A stretch of DNA of 64,000 bases from Paulownia fortunei. Its lineage: Eukaryota > Streptophyta > Magnoliopsida > Lamiales > Paulowniaceae. The stretch's first letter is position 1, and each line of letters starts with the position of its first letter. The translations under genes were made by a program, and so were the position numbers. The stretch is taken from positions 744,001 to 808,000 of the forward strand of contig JAGSPU010001671.1 of NCBI GenBank assembly GCA_019321725.1. The letters are read 5' to 3'. Below, one piece after another: positions 62,537-64,000 of the stretch. The notes beneath the pieces are model-generated. The model did no database searches, had not been told where the DNA came from, and saw only the letters and a program-made list of their open reading frames with translations.

Positions 62537-64000
62537 TTACATGCTGAGTCTGGCAAATGTCAAGTAACCCGTGTGCCCTCTAGCCTCACCATTTCGTCTT
62601 GCCATGATGGTCTGAGGTTTGGAATTTTCCACTCCGTTTGTGGAACGCTGCCTCTTCTTGCTACTCTTAAGAGATGCCAAACCCCCATCACTATCTTGCC
62701 AGCTCCCCAAGTTCCCTTCTCGTACTTCATATGTGTGGAGAAGCACTTCAAACGTTCTTATATCTGCAAACACCAAACATAAACACCAATATAACAGAGC
62801 ATGATGAATAGCTTAGACATAAAAATAGTCACTGCATGTTAAAAATCTTAGAAGTCTACCTGTAAAATATGATTTTAGTGTTTCACAAGATCTCTGTACT
62901 TGCTCAATACATGGGGAGAATGAGCACAAGACCCCATCTTGCTGCAGCATTTTTGCAGCTGAAGGAATAGCCAACCAAGGTTGAGGCAAGTCAAGGAAAA
63001 CGGAATCAACCCGCCCTAAAAATTCATCTGGGAAACCCTCACCCTGTATGTCTCTCACACCGACAGTCACCAAACCGCTCAATCCTGTGCTTTCAAAATC
63101 CTCCCTAACATATATGGTTGTCATAAAGATACAAACAAAATCCACTCAACTGCTCAACTATTATTGGATAATGCAATTACAAGGTTCAACAGAATTAACA
63201 ACCCTTTCACCATGACTATACAGTAATACACTACTTCTAACTACACAACATGCAAATAAACAGAATCAAAATTCTCACATCTCAGTTTTCTTAGCTCCGT
63301 ATGGAACTTTTATTTAGTGAAGGAAAATCAGTGAAAACTAGTTCTCTTCATAGTTTCCTCTTATTTTCTTTTTTAACAATACAAGTATAAATTTTCAGAA
63401 CTTTTGAATGCAAATCGAATATAATGATAAAAGAAATGAAATAAATATATAAATTGACAAAAATACCTCAGGATTATAACCGTACAAAACTTTCCTTCAC
63501 ATTTTCTTTTAAAACCAACAGACAGAAACATTATCCTTAGTGATTTTCTCAAGATCCAAACATAGCATAAATATAGAACCCACAGCATCAAATCAATGAT
63601 CAAATACAGAAACTCCTCACCTAGCTGATGCAGCCCTCTGTTCATGGAAATCAAAGGTATGCACATGCCCATTCGGCGCAACTGCACGCGCAAGCGAAGT
63701 AGTCAAGGATCCACTTCCAGTGCCGGACTCGAGCACCACACAACCCGGAACTATCTCCAAGTACATAACAACGAAACTAATATCCGCAATATATAAAATC
63801 TGCGTCCTGTGGCTTAAAACCAGAGTCCACAACTCAGGAGTTGGAGCTAATAAGTAAATAAATCCACCCTTACTGCTGAACACCTTTGAGCCAAATGGTT
63901 TTCCAATCCAATCGGAATGCTTAAATACACCAAAACGGTTTTGCAAAACCCCATTTTCGGAAACTTTTACGGGCTTCATACTGTCGTATCTCTCGTATAC
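62537..64000 (-). CDS. TRM61: tRNA (adenine58-N1)-methyltransferase catalytic subunit TRM61 (5' end outside window)
   Basis: S-adenosylmethionine-dependent enzyme that, with the TRM6 partner, forms m1A at position 58 of tRNA. Exons: 63621-64000 (continues upstream), 62860-63104 and 62537-62763 (with stop), all in frame with GT-AG introns. The frame is open to the window edge (VYERYD before MKPVKV), so the internal Met at 63979 is unlikely to be the start. Visible features: FGVFKHSDWIGKPFGSKVFS, LLAPTPELWTLVLSHRTQIL, the SAM-binding loop VVLESGTGSGSLTTSLARAV, the acidic FDFHEQRA, the motif IV region VFLDLPQPW, CSFSPCIEQVQ, and a C-terminal ARGHTGYLTFARL. A Ser/Lys/Arg-rich linker sits before the end, as in plant orthologues. 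It is transcribed toward the MYB98-like gene and its MULE. Confidence 0.94.

Overview
The window is a stretch of nuclear DNA from a flowering plant, almost certainly a eudicot. The evidence is intron-rich genes with GT-AG introns, very AT-rich intergenic DNA, many dinucleotide microsatellites, small inverted-repeat elements, and plant-specific families (R2R3-MYB, DRM methyltransferase, peroxisomal MDAR4). The floral MYB at 10-12.8 kb looks to me most like the asterid MYB305/MYB21 group, so an asterid (perhaps Lamiales) is my guess, but this is recollection and not a search result.

Layout. (1) 1-5337, minus: MDAR4-type monodehydroascorbate reductase, 3' end outside the window. (2) 5338-10050: gene-free. 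(3) 10051-12835, minus: complete three-exon R2R3-MYB of the MYB21/24/57/305 group. (4) 12836-21765: gene-free and rich in small mobile-element remnants. (5) 21766-25371 and 27722-30348, both minus: two tandem six-exon GH28 polygalacturonase genes. (6) 30349-38129: repeats and low-complexity DNA, then the leader of the next gene. (7) 38130-44659, plus: complete DRM2-type de novo DNA methyltransferase. (8) 44660-48789: a 1.35 kb foldback element, then a promoter and leader. (9) 48790-54328, plus: WW-domain DEAD-box RNA helicase of the DRH1/RH14 type whose reading frame is broken twice, each time in or beside a homopolymer. (10) 56908-59447, plus: R2R3-MYB of the MYB98/118/119/64 type. (11) 60162-61449: a Mutator-like element with perfect 10-bp target-site duplications and a GC-rich cargo. 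(12) 62537-64000, minus: TRM61, the catalytic subunit of tRNA m1A58 methyltransferase, 5' end outside the window.

The genes do not form a pathway. They are independent plant loci for ascorbate recycling, floral transcription, pectin hydrolysis, RNA-directed DNA methylation, RNA remodelling, reproductive transcription and tRNA modification. I see no prokaryote-like system, no CRISPR array, no rRNA, no tRNA gene I can defend, and no intact autonomous transposon. The observations most worth a second look are the MULE with its GC-rich cargo, the long hairpin-forming element downstream of the DRM2 gene, the two homopolymer-associated frame breaks in the helicase, a GC-rich foreign-looking block in a helicase intron, a GC-AG intron in DRM2, and microsatellites lying at splice junctions in three separate genes.
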